Shown here: positions 1-6,076 of the stretch, piece by piece | Layout: every line of letters starts with the position of its first letter | How positions within the stretch are numbered: the stretch's first letter is position 1 | DNA from: Rhodoferax sp. | GTDB taxonomy: Bacteria > Pseudomonadota > Gammaproteobacteria > Burkholderiales > Burkholderiaceae_C | Assembly (NCBI GenBank): GCA_029946045.1 | Contig: JAQSDS010000068.1 | Coordinates: 1 to 6,869, forward strand | Direction of reading: 5' to 3' | DNA: 6,869 nucleotides | Program-made: the position numbers and the translations under genes | The notes under the pieces: generated by a model | What the model saw: the letters and a program-made list of their open reading frames with translations, nothing else | What the model was told of the DNA's origin: nothing | The model's database searches: none

Positions 1-615
1 TTGCAGTGTGCGGTTCCAGGGGGCCACACCATAGCGCTGGGTGCTGCCGTCGGCCTGAGCGATCCAGGTCCAGTCTGGCGCGGCAGCGCCACCGACGCCC
101 AGGCAGGCTTGCAGGTAGTCCTGAATCAGGGCGCCAGAAACATGCTCGGCCACACAGGGCTGGGCGGCGCCAGACCACACGGTGACGGTACCAGGCCGTT
201 GGTAAAGCGTGACACTGTGGCCTTCTTGCAGCACGGGGTCCTGGTTGGGGTTGCCTTGCAGCCAGCGGGCATCCGCCACAGACACATTGACCCGGCCCGT
301 CACCGGCATGGCCTGCACCCAGGCCAGCAGTTGGGCGCGCTCGGCCTCTGGCAGGCTCAGTAGTTTGGTGGACTTGAGGCCGTCGATGATGGCTTGTTTG
401 AGCCGGGTCTGTGGGGCGCGTTCGGCTTGTACCGTCCAGAGCAGCGCGGTGGTGTCAGCGTTGGGGCCGGCGTTGCGCAACAGCCAGTCGCTGAGGCGCT
501 CACCCGGCACCACGGGCGCCTGCACGGGTGCTGTTGCCGCATGGCTCCAGGACGCCACAGAACAGGTCATACACAGCGCTACGGCGCGAGCCACCAAAGT
601 ACGGCGCAATTTCAA
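1..615 (-). CDS. gfcC: GfcC/YjbG-family periplasmic polysaccharide protein, 3' end cut by window edge
   Basis: This gene encodes a secreted protein of the capsule/exopolysaccharide GfcC (YjbG) family, which works in the periplasm alongside the GfcB lipoprotein. The frame is open from 711 down to base 1, giving 205 codons without a stop, so the C-terminus lies outside the window. I chose the TTG at 615-613 because it begins a classic signal peptide (MKLRRTLVARAVALCMT, then a likely cut after SHA at residue 26), because AGAAAG lies a few bases upstream, and because it overlaps the gfcB stop as TTGA. There is no in-frame ATG before residue 16. After the signal peptide comes VVPGERLSDWL (about 35-45). 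The C-terminal part has the family-like stretch with WTWIAQADGSTQRYGVAPWN, which resembles the WV-x-PDG-x-x-PVA-x-WN region of E. coli GfcC as I remember it. About 25-45 residues are probably missing. The family assignment is fairly firm; the exact role in this organism is inferred. Confidence 0.82.
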   Translation of the reverse strand, partial: MKLRRTLVARAVALCMTCSVASWSHAATAPVQAPVVPGERLSDWLLRNAGPNADTTALLWTVQAERAPQTRLKQAIIDGLKSTKLLSLPEAERAQLLAWVQAMPVTGRVNVSVADARWLQGNPNQDPVLQEGHSVTLYQRPGTVTVWSGAAQPCVAEHVSGALIQDYLQACLGVGGAAAPDWTWIAQADGSTQRYGVAPWNRTLQ

Positions 616-1304
616 AGCGAATCTTTCTGGAGCGGCCAGCGCTGCAGGCTCAAGCACACATTGCTTGAGAGACACTGGCGAGAATACACAATGGTTTTTT
701 GCGTACCGTAGTTACCAAACGCAAACCAGGCATCAGGGCGGGTTAGGCCCATGGCATTGGCGTAACGCTCCTGAAACCAGACGGCCGTGGCATGGGTTTG
801 ATTGGGCAGTTCAAGCGGCGCTTGTGGCAAGGGTGTCAACACCACCTGCTCGACCAAACCCGAACGGTAGCCGGGTTGCTCATCACGCACGCTGCTAAAA
901 CGGGCACCTTCAAGCGGCACAGCCTGCCAGGCCGGGGGCGTTTGCGAATAAACCACACGACGCCATTCCACAGGCAAGCCCGTCGCACCCACCAGGCGGC
1001 CGTTTTGCAAACGCAGCACCTCGCCCTGCGCCGAGTACCAAACCTCGATATCACCCTGGGGATGGGCATCGACATAGCCGAGCACCAGCAAGGCGTGCTT
1101 GGCACCGTCCAGCGTGACACGTAAATACTGGTAATTGGGGTTAAGTTTGACTTCGAGGGGCACATCTGCCTGAAAAGGCGAAGACTCAACCAAGACGGCC
1201 GATACCACGTCAGATAACAAGGACTTGGAGGCGCAGGCAGTCAAACCCAACACGGCCAACGCGCAAGCGCATAGCTTGGGTTTGCCGAAGAATGCGAATT
1301 TCAA
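612..1304 (-). CDS. gfcB: GfcB/YjbF-family outer-membrane lipoprotein
   Basis: A 230-residue lipoprotein of the GfcB/YjbF family, found in group 4 capsule (gfc) and yjbEFGH exopolysaccharide operons. Residues 1-24 form a lipoprotein signal (basic/hydrophobic stretch, then the lipobox LTAC with Cys24 as the lipidated residue). The next residues, ASKS, lack the inner-membrane retention Asp at +2, so outer-membrane sorting is expected. The middle carries the family-like pattern YLRVTLDGAKHALLVLGYVD, followed by EVWYSAQGEVLRLQNGRLVG and GLPVEWR (about 60-115). The start is TTG at 1304, the only start that keeps the signal peptide; no ATG or GTG lies near. No Shine-Dalgarno is visible, because the bases just upstream are the U-tract of a hairpin terminator. 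The gene follows the YjbE-like gene and overlaps gfcC by 4 bases (612-615), implying translational coupling. Poor initiation signals suggest low expression compared with the gene before it. Confidence 0.85.
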   Translation of the reverse strand: MKFAFFGKPKLCACALAVLGLTACASKSLLSDVVSAVLVESSPFQADVPLEVKLNPNYQYLRVTLDGAKHALLVLGYVDAHPQGDIEVWYSAQGEVLRLQNGRLVGATGLPVEWRRVVYSQTPPAWQAVPLEGARFSSVRDEQPGYRSGLVEQVVLTPLPQAPLELPNQTHATAVWFQERYANAMGLTRPDAWFAFGNYGTQKTIVYSRQCLSSNVCLSLQRWPLQKDSL

Positions 1305-1316
1305 AATGAAAAAGTC

Positions 1317-1341
1317 AAAAGAAAAGCGCCCGAAGGCGCTT
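1317..1341 (-). terminator. Intrinsic terminator/attenuator between the YjbE-like gene and gfcB
   Basis: On the minus strand the sequence reads AAGCGCC-TTCG-GGCGCTT followed by TTCTTTT. This is a 7-bp perfect stem closed by the very stable C(UUCG)G tetraloop and followed by a U-rich tract, a textbook rho-independent terminator. It begins 20 bases after the stop codon of the YjbE-like gene and its U-tract ends 12 bases before the TTG of gfcB. It therefore probably ends most transcripts after the first gene and lets a fraction read through into gfcB-gfcC. That partial read-through is inferred from the lack of any clear promoter for gfcB. Confidence 0.85.
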
Positions 1342-1360
1342 GTTCTTGAAAGACAACAAA

Positions 1361-1642
1361 TTAATTTGTCGTACCAGTCGTACCAGTGGTGCCAGTCGTG
1401 TTGCTGTCAGTCGCTACGGCAACCACTGCAGCAGCAACCACGGCACCAATCACCAGCGTGCTGGCAGCAATGCCACCCACGGCAGCAGCACCTGCAGCGC
1501 CGGCGCCGGCAGCAGCACCTGCACCGGTAGCAGCGCCACCAGAAGCAGCGGCAGGCACAACAGGCGCAGCCTGGGCCAACACAGATTGCGATGCAATCAT
1601 CAAAACAGAAGCCAACAATGCAGAAGTAATACTAAATTTCAT
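1361..1642 (-). CDS. Small secreted Ala/Gly/Thr-rich protein, YjbE/GfcA-like
   Basis: A 93-residue protein whose molecular function I cannot assign. It has a Sec signal peptide (MKFSITSALLASVLMIASQSVLAQA, cut probably after residue 25). A low-complexity Pro/Ala/Gly segment follows (26-60), then a hydrophobic stretch STLVIGAVVAAAVVAVA (61-77) and a polar tail with three TTG repeats (DSNTTGTTGTTGTTN). The tail is encoded by 9-bp repeats of the type ACN-ACT-GGN at 1367-1399. The architecture and gene order match E. coli YjbE/GfcA, short secreted proteins with a Thr-rich tail that open the yjbEFGH and gfcABCD operons. Similarity is in layout and composition, so homology is not proven. ATG at 1642 is preferred over GTG at 1648 because AAAGGG sits 5 bases upstream of it. 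A strong terminator follows, so the gene is probably expressed much more than gfcB-gfcC. It may be a secreted matrix or pilot component of exopolysaccharide export. Confidence 0.8.
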   Translation of the reverse strand: MKFSITSALLASVLMIASQSVLAQAAPVVPAAASGGAATGAGAAAGAGAAGAAAVGGIAASTLVIGAVVAAAVVAVATDSNTTGTTGTTGTTN

Positions 1643-1647
1643 ACACA

Positions 1648-1653
1648 CCCTTT
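1648..1653 (-). promoter_or_regulatory. Ribosome binding site of the YjbE-like gene
   Basis: AAAGGG on the minus strand lies 5 bases (TGTGT) before the ATG at 1642. It decides the start in favour of this ATG over the GTG at 1648, which would overlap the site itself. The gfcB gene downstream has no comparable site. Confidence 0.6.
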
Positions 1654-1680
1654 CAAAATTATTAATCGACCCGAGCCTCT

Positions 1681-1708
1681 AATTTAACACAACATTGTTT
1701 GCTGACAA
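1681..1708 (-). promoter_or_regulatory. Putative sigma-70 promoter of the YjbE-like operon
   Basis: On the minus strand TTGTCA (1708-1703, five of six bases of the -35 consensus) is followed after 16 bases by TAAATT (1686-1681, a moderate -10). The surroundings (about 1681-1765) are clearly AT-rich compared with the rest of the window, and A/T tracts lie upstream. A short inverted repeat, ATTGT-N6-ACAAT (1709-1694), spans the -35 and could be an operator. This is pattern reading only. Confidence 0.4.
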
Positions 1709-1780
1709 TCAAAATTGAAACGAGAGCCGATTTTTTACGATTTAAGAAGAAAAATGTTGTGAAACAACCATCGGAAGCCC

Positions 1781-1844
1781 TGTGGCACCTGCACCTTGTG
1801 GCACCTGCACCTTGTGGGAGCGGCGCCTTGTGGGAGCGGCGCCC
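1781..1844 (+). repeat. Tandem repeat of four 16-bp units, amplified left arm of the REP element
   Basis: Four consecutive 16-bp units in exact register. Units 1 and 2 (1781-1796, 1797-1812) are identical, TGTGGCACCTGCACCT. Units 3 and 4 (1813-1828, 1829-1844) read TGTGGGAGCGGCGCC with T or C as the last base. All share the TGTGG head and CC(T/C) end. The last unit is also the head and first stem of the palindromic REP at 1829-1853, so the array looks like stepwise duplication of that REP's head. There are no spacers, so this is not a CRISPR array. Confidence 0.85.
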
Positions 1845-1896
1845 TCGCCGCGATTGAATTCCAACAGCCTTCGGCCCGAGGGCGGGCCTCCCACAA
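1829..1896. repeat. REP/BIME-type palindromic element, copy 1
   Basis: Two REP-like units face each other. The first (1829-1853) reads TGTGGGAG, then a hairpin GCGGCG-CCCT-CGCCGC, then GA. The second, on the minus strand (1896-1871), reads TTGTGGGA, then GGCCCG-CCCT-CGGGCC, then GA. Both share the GTGGGAG head, the CCCT loop and the GA end but have different stems. They are separated by 17 bases (1854-1870). A GGAG-like tetranucleotide before an imperfect palindrome is typical of REPs mobilised by RAYT transposases; that link is inferred. The element lies downstream of phaB, where its hairpins could end or stabilise the pha mRNA. It could alternatively be called a small MITE with TGTGGGAG ends. 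Confidence 0.75.
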
Positions 1897-1936
1897 AGAC
1901 AGGAGCCTCACAAAGACAGGAGCCTCACAAAGACAG
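1892..1936 (+). repeat. Tandem repeat of a 17-bp unit, amplified right arm of the REP element
   Basis: The 17-bp unit CACAAAGACAGGAGCCT occurs at 1892-1908 and 1909-1925, followed by a partial third copy (1926-1936). The CACAA and the GGAGCCT parts echo the outer end of the palindromic element (CCTCCCACAA), so this looks like an amplified and diverged form of the REP head, mirroring the 16-bp array on the other side. It starts 20 bases beyond the phaB stop codon. Confidence 0.8.
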
Positions 1937-1955
1937 TGACAGCCCCCACCAACCA

Positions 1956-2693
1956 TCACCCCATGTGCAAGCCACCATTCACCGAGAACTCGGCACCGGT
2001 GGCGTAGCCGCCTTCATCAGACGCCAACCAGGCGATGATGGACGCGATTTCTGAGGGTTCGCCCAAACGCTTGACTGGCACGGTGCCAATGATCTTGTCG
2101 AGCACTTCCTGGCGGATGGCCTTGACCATGTCGGTGCCAATGTAGCCGGGGCTCACGGTGTTGACTGTCACGCCCTTGGTAGCCATTTCTTGCGCCAGGG
2201 CCATCGAGAAACCGTGCATACCGGCTTTGGCAGCCGAGTAGTTGGTTTGACCTGCCTGACCCTTGACACCGTTCACGCTGGAAATGTTGATGATGCGGCC
2301 CCAGCCTTTTTCGACCATGTCGCCAACCACTTGTTTGGTCACGTTGAACATGGAGTTGAGGTTGGTCTCAATGACGGCGTCCCAGTCTTCGCGCGTCATT
2401 TTAATGAACATGCGGTCACGGGTGATACCGGCGTTGTTGATGAGCACGTCGATGCTGCCATGCTCGCCCTTGGCTTTGGCGAAAGCATCTACCGTGGAAC
2501 TCCAGTCGCCCACATTGCCTGCAGACGCGTAGAAGGTATAGCCCAGCGCGGCTTGTTCGGCCAGCCACTTGGCGTAGTCACGGGTTGGGCCGCAGCCAGC
2601 AATGACCTTGAAGCCTTCTTTGCTCAGGCGCTGGCAGATGGCGGTTCCGATGCCACCCATACCACCGGTGACATACGCTACTTTTTGACTCAT
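1956..2693 (-). CDS. phaB: Acetoacetyl-CoA reductase (NADPH)
   Basis: PhaB reduces acetoacetyl-CoA to (R)-3-hydroxybutyryl-CoA with NADPH in the cytoplasm, the second step of poly-3-hydroxybutyrate synthesis. The 245-residue length matches the family (246 in Cupriavidus necator). It is a classical short-chain dehydrogenase/reductase: the Rossmann glycine motif TGGMGGIG (9-16), NNAG (86-89), Asn111, the catalytic Ser138/139 in INISS, and the YSAAK motif with Tyr152 and Lys156. SPGYIGTDM (181-189) follows in the usual cofactor/substrate loop. The ATG at 2693 has AGGAG 7 bases upstream. It is the last gene of the phaC-phaA-phaB operon, 52 bases after phaA, and is followed by the REP element. No phaR regulator or phasin gene follows here, unlike in C. 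necator. Confidence 0.96.
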   Translation of the reverse strand: MSQKVAYVTGGMGGIGTAICQRLSKEGFKVIAGCGPTRDYAKWLAEQAALGYTFYASAGNVGDWSSTVDAFAKAKGEHGSIDVLINNAGITRDRMFIKMTREDWDAVIETNLNSMFNVTKQVVGDMVEKGWGRIINISSVNGVKGQAGQTNYSAAKAGMHGFSMALAQEMATKGVTVNTVSPGYIGTDMVKAIRQEVLDKIIGTVPVKRLGEPSEIASIIAWLASDEGGYATGAEFSVNGGLHMG

Positions 2694-2700
2694 GAAACTA

Positions 2701-2708
2701 CTCCTCTT
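2701..2708 (-). promoter_or_regulatory. Ribosome binding site of phaB
   Basis: The minus strand carries AAGAGGAG, an almost complete anti-16S match, with 7 bases between it and the phaB ATG. It is the strongest ribosome binding site of the pha operon and supports the chosen start. Confidence 0.7.
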
Positions 2709-2745
2709 GATGAAATTGAAAACCGAACCGAATTAGATCAAATAA

Positions 2746-3924
2746 TTAACGTTCCAGGCACAGGGAAACCCCCATGCCGCCGCCAATACACAGCGCAGCC
2801 AAGCCTTTTTTGGCATCGCGGCGCTGCATTTCGTGCAGCAGGGTGACCAAAATACGACAGCCAGACGCGCCAATCGGGTGACCCAGGGCAATGGCGCCAC
2901 CGTTGACGTTGACCTTGGCGGTGTCCACAGCGAGTTCCTGGTTCACAGCACAGGCCTGGGCGGCAAAGGCTTCGTTCAGTTCGAACAAGTCGACATCGGC
3001 CACGTTCCAGCCGGCACGGGCGAGCGCCTTGCGCGAAGCCGACACAGGGCCCATGCCCATCACGGCGGGGTCGAGCCCGGTGGTACCAAAGCTCTTGATG
3101 GTGGCCATGGGTTTGAGGCCCAAGGCAGCCGCCTTACTGGCTTTCATGACCATCACGGCGGCAGCGCCATCGTTGATGCCCGAGGCGTTGCCAGCGGTCA
3201 CACTGCCGGCTTTGTCAAAGGCGGGGCGCAGACCGGCCAAGCTTTCGGCATTGGTTTTCTTGTTGATGAATTCGTCGGCGTCAAACACCAGCGGGTCACC
3301 CTTTTTCTGGGGAATGATGACTGGAACGATTTCGTCCTTGAACTTACCTGCCGCCTGGGCAGCAGCCGCTTTTTGCTGGCTGGCCAGGGCCAGAACGTCT
3401 TGCATTTCGCGGGTGATGCCTTGGGCTTTGGCAACGTTTTCGGCGGTGATGCCCATGTGGTACTGGTTGTAGACGTCCCACAGGCCATCGTTGATCATGG
3501 TGTCGACCATTTTCCAGTCGCCCATGCGCTGGCCGTCTCGGCTGCCCATGAGGACGTGAGGTGAGGCGCTCATGTTTTCCTGGCCACCGGCGATGACGAT
3601 TTCGCTGTCGCCAAAGGCGATGGACTGCACGGCTAGCATGACCGCCTTGAGGCCGGAGCCGCAGACAGCGTTGATGGTGAGGGCTGGCGTTTCCTGGGCA
3701 ATGCCGGACTTGATCAAGGTTTGCCGGGCCGGGTTCTGACCTGCACCCGCAGCCAGCACCTGGCCCATGATGACTTCACCAATCTGGTCTGCTTTGACGC
3801 CGGTTTGCTCCAGCAAAGCCTTGATGACGATGGCACCCAAATCAGGCGCTGAAATTTTGGCCAAGGACCCACCAAATTTACCAACGGCGGTACGAGCTGC
3901 TGCGACGATAACGATGTCTTCCAT
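2746..3924 (-). CDS. phaA: Acetyl-CoA C-acetyltransferase (beta-ketothiolase)
   Basis: PhaA condenses two acetyl-CoA to acetoacetyl-CoA, the entry step of polyhydroxybutyrate synthesis. The 392 residues match biosynthetic thiolases (393 in C. necator). The full catalytic set is visible: nucleophile Cys88 in [12 protein letters not shown] (317-320), His349 in [10 protein letters not shown], and the second catalytic Cys379 in LCIGGGMG. The QENMS loop (115-119) and GMGPVSA (290-296) are also standard. The ATG at 3924 is preceded by a purine-rich AGAGAG. It sits 30 bases after phaC and 52 before phaB, all on one strand, so it is the middle gene of a phaCAB operon. A degradative thiolase such as FadA is unlikely given the context and length. 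Confidence 0.96.
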   Translation of the reverse strand: MEDIVIVAAARTAVGKFGGSLAKISAPDLGAIVIKALLEQTGVKADQIGEVIMGQVLAAGAGQNPARQTLIKSGIAQETPALTINAVCGSGLKAVMLAVQSIAFGDSEIVIAGGQENMSASPHVLMGSRDGQRMGDWKMVDTMINDGLWDVYNQYHMGITAENVAKAQGITREMQDVLALASQQKAAAAQAAGKFKDEIVPVIIPQKKGDPLVFDADEFINKKTNAESLAGLRPAFDKAGSVTAGNASGINDGAAAVMVMKASKAAALGLKPMATIKSFGTTGLDPAVMGMGPVSASRKALARAGWNVADVDLFELNEAFAAQACAVNQELAVDTAKVNVNGGAIALGHPIGASGCRILVTLLHEMQRRDAKKGLAALCIGGGMGVSLCLER

Positions 3925-3954
3925 GATTTCTCTCTGTAGGTGGACTAAAAAAGA

Positions 3955-5679
3955 TCAGGCCTTGGCCTTGACGTAGCGGCCTGGCGCGGGCTCGATGGAC
4001 TTGTACTTGCCCTTGCCATAGGTCTTGGGCGCGGCAATTTCTTTGCCTGCCTGGGCGGCGAGCCAGTTGGACCAGTCGGTCCACCAGCTGCCTTTGTGCT
4101 CGGTTGCGCCAGCAATCCACTGGTCGACCGACTTGGGCAACTTGCCGTCTTCGCGGATCCAGTGGCTGCGTTTACCCTTGGCTGGCGGGTTGATAACACC
4201 GGCAATGTGGCCGGATGCACCCATGACAAAGCGCTTTTTACCCGCCAGGAATTGGGTGGTGGCGTAGGCACCGCCGATGGGCACGATGTGGTCTTCGCGC
4301 GAGCCGTAGATGTAGACCGGCATGTCGACCTGATTGAGGTCGATCTTTTCGCCGCAGACCGTCGCGACACCAGGTTTGGTCAGGTTGTTCTCCAGGTAGG
4401 TGTTGCGCAAGTACCAAGCGTAGAACGGGCCCGGCAGGTTGGTGGAGTCGCTGTTCCAGTAAAGCAGGTCAAAGGGTGGTGGGGTTTCGCCTTTGAGGTA
4501 GTTGCCCACCACGTAGTTCCAGACCAGGTCATTGGGGCGCAAAAAGCTGAAGGTCATGGCCAGGTCTTTGCCCTTCATGAGGCCGCCCTTGCCCATTTCC
4601 TGTTCGCGGTATTTGACAAAGCCTTCGTCAATGAAGATGTCGAGCACGCCAGTGTCTGAAAAATCGAGCATCGAGGTGAGGAAGGTGGCACTGGCCACGG
4701 GCTTTTCACCACGCGCTGCCAACACCGCCAGGGCGCTGCCCATCATGGTGCCGCCGACGCAAAAGCCCAGGGTGTTGATGGTTTTGGCACCTGTGATGTC
4801 CTGCGTGACCGCGATGGCCTTGATGACCGCTTTTTCGATGTAATCGTCCCAGCTGGCTTTGGCCATCGAGGCATCAGGGTTGCGCCAGCTCACCACAAAG
4901 GTGCGGTGGCCTTGTGCCACGGCATAGCGGATGAGTGAGTTTTCTGGCTGCAGGTCAAGAATGTAAAACTTGTTGATGGATGGAGGAAACAACAGGAATG
5001 GCTTCTCATAGACGGTGTCGGTCAGTGGCTTGTATTCGATGAGCTGGAAAAATTCGTTCTCGAACACCACGGCGCCTTCGGTGGTGGCGACGTTTTTACC
5101 AACCTCAAAAAGGCTCTCATCGGTCATGGACACATGGCCTTGCTGCATGTCGTGCAGCAGGTTCTGAAGGCCTTTGGCAATGCTCTGGCCCTGGGTTTCG
5201 ATGGCTTTCTTTTGTGCTTCGGCGTTCAGAGCCATGAAGTTGCTGGGAGCCGAGGCCGCAGTGATTTGCTCCACGGCAAAACGAATACGAGCGCGGGTTT
5301 TGTCGTCGGTCTCGACCGCTTCGCTCAACTGGGCGAGTGTCTTGGCGTTGAGCAGATAGCTGGCCGCATTGAACGCGGCCGTGGGGTTGGCCGCCCAGGC
5401 TTCGTCAGCAAAGCGGCGGTCGGTGAGTTGATGCTTGCCCTGGGCACTGTTGGACCACAACTCGGCGGCATCGGCCAGAAACTGCTGTTGCAGCTCTTGT
5501 AATTTGGCTGCGGAAAATTTGATCTGGGGTGCTTTGGCCGTAGGAGCCAGGAGTTTGGTGCTGGCTTCACCGATGTCCATGTTCTGAAACGACGCAAAGG
5601 CTTTGCTCAAGCTCTCGGCCATGGATTGTTGTAAATTCTGTGCCGATTGCAACCAAAGTTCCTGCGCGTTGTCGTTCAT
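3955..5679 (-). CDS. phaC: Class I poly(3-hydroxyalkanoate) synthase
   Basis: PhaC polymerises (R)-3-hydroxyacyl-CoA into polyester on the granule surface. The 574 residues fit class I synthases (589 in C. necator), which act without a PhaE or PhaR subunit. The N-terminal half (about 1-230) includes the variable helix-rich region and the PhaC_N domain; an alpha/beta-hydrolase core follows. The lipase-like box is GFCVGG with nucleophile Cys307. The acid is Asp463 in GSREDHIVP and the base is His491 in GASGHIAGVINPP. The Asp-His spacing of 28 equals that of C. necator, and FYAWYLRNTYLENNL (419-433) is the conserved Trp-containing block. The C-terminus ends in a basic tail (about 550-574). The ATG at 5679 has AAGGG upstream. 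It is first in the operon, with its promoter in the 109-bp gap shared with a divergent small gene. Confidence 0.96.
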   Translation of the reverse strand: MNDNAQELWLQSAQNLQQSMAESLSKAFASFQNMDIGEASTKLLAPTAKAPQIKFSAAKLQELQQQFLADAAELWSNSAQGKHQLTDRRFADEAWAANPTAAFNAASYLLNAKTLAQLSEAVETDDKTRARIRFAVEQITAASAPSNFMALNAEAQKKAIETQGQSIAKGLQNLLHDMQQGHVSMTDESLFEVGKNVATTEGAVVFENEFFQLIEYKPLTDTVYEKPFLLFPPSINKFYILDLQPENSLIRYAVAQGHRTFVVSWRNPDASMAKASWDDYIEKAVIKAIAVTQDITGAKTINTLGFCVGGTMMGSALAVLAARGEKPVASATFLTSMLDFSDTGVLDIFIDEGFVKYREQEMGKGGLMKGKDLAMTFSFLRPNDLVWNYVVGNYLKGETPPPFDLLYWNSDSTNLPGPFYAWYLRNTYLENNLTKPGVATVCGEKIDLNQVDMPVYIYGSREDHIVPIGGAYATTQFLAGKKRFVMGASGHIAGVINPPAKGKRSHWIREDGKLPKSVDQWIAGATEHKGSWWTDWSNWLAAQAGKEIAAPKTYGKGKYKSIEPAPGRYVKAKA

Positions 5680-5704
5680 GCTTACCCTTATCTGAAGTGG
5701 TCAA

Positions 5705-5733
5705 AAAATAATTTCGATAGTATCTTAGGCCAA
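5705..5733 (-). promoter_or_regulatory. Putative sigma-70 promoter of the phaCAB operon
   Basis: On the minus strand TTGGCC (5733-5728) and TATTTT (5710-5705) are separated by exactly 17 bases. Each matches four of six consensus bases. Transcription would begin around 5697, leaving a short leader that contains the AAGGG ribosome binding site. It is the best-placed pair in the gap, but weak enough that another start is possible. Confidence 0.35.
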
Positions 5734-5788
5734 GGCCTTCGATATCCTGACATCGCCCGATTTTCGTCCAAAAAATACCGTCTTACCC

Positions 5789-6076
5789 ATGTACATCGTT
5801 GCAATCGCCTGGCTTTATGTAGCCGTCCTCATGGCCGTGGCCGAAGCCACGCACAGCACCGGCACGCTGCTGGGCGGCATCATGACCTTTGTTTTGTATG
5901 GGCTGCTGCCAATGGGATTGGTGTTGTACGTGATGGGTAGCCCGGCACGCCGGCGCGCCATCAAGGCACGGGAACAAGCCGAATTGGAGGCAGCGCAGGC
6001 CGCCTCACAGCTCACGCCAGATACTGGCGCAGAAGCGGCCGGTGACGCGGTCACGCCGGTAGGAAAAGAAGCGTGA
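5789..6076 (+). CDS. Small two-helix membrane protein of unknown function
   Basis: A 95-residue protein that I recognise only as a conserved hypothetical type found near phaC in Burkholderiales; its function is unknown. Residues 3-20 (IVAIAWLYVAVLMAVAEA) and 28-49 (LLGGIMTFVLYGLLPMGLVLYV) are two hydrophobic segments, joined by a short THSTGT loop. A basic patch follows (SPARRRAIKAREQ), which by the positive-inside rule puts the C-terminus in the cytoplasm. The rest is an acidic, Ala-rich polar tail (65-95). No Shine-Dalgarno is seen before the ATG; the upstream bases are pyrimidine-rich, so a leaderless or weakly translated mRNA is possible. It is transcribed divergently from phaC across a 109-bp gap. 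Its last 72 bp overlap the 3' end of pgeF on the other strand. The hydrophobic pattern and the fit between phaC and pgeF argue that it is real. Confidence 0.75.
   Translation: MYIVAIAWLYVAVLMAVAEATHSTGTLLGGIMTFVLYGLLPMGLVLYVMGSPARRRAIKAREQAELEAAQAASQLTPDTGAEAAGDAVTPVGKEA

Noticed and set aside
1640..1648. GTG at 1648 as the start of the YjbE-like gene
   Set aside because: It would overlap the AAAGGG ribosome binding site, and the ATG two codons later gives a normal signal peptide.
1225..1687. Plus-strand open frames across the YjbE-like gene, one Ala/Pro-rich
   Set aside because: They mirror the low-complexity repeats of the minus-strand gene, which has a signal peptide, a ribosome binding site and a terminator of its own.
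1756..1768. GTTGT-GAA-ACAAC inverted repeat followed on the minus strand by a T-rich run, as a terminator for phaB
   Set aside because: The stem is only 5 bp, AT-rich and without extension, too weak for a convincing terminator; it may be an operator or chance.
1781..1936. Possible CRISPR array
   Set aside because: The repeats are 16-17 bp and directly adjacent, with no unique spacers and no cas genes; they are amplified REP arms.
1643..1955. A hidden gene, phaR or phasin after phaB
   Set aside because: The gap contains only an AT-rich promoter-like stretch and the REP element with its tandem arms; no open frame there has a start with a ribosome binding site or a recognisable product.
2833..3564. 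Long open frame on the plus strand opposite phaA (243 codons), with similar ones opposite phaB, phaC and gfcB
   Set aside because: They lie wholly within well-supported genes, look compositionally like antisense shadows of GC-rich coding DNA, and show no domain motifs or ribosome binding sites.
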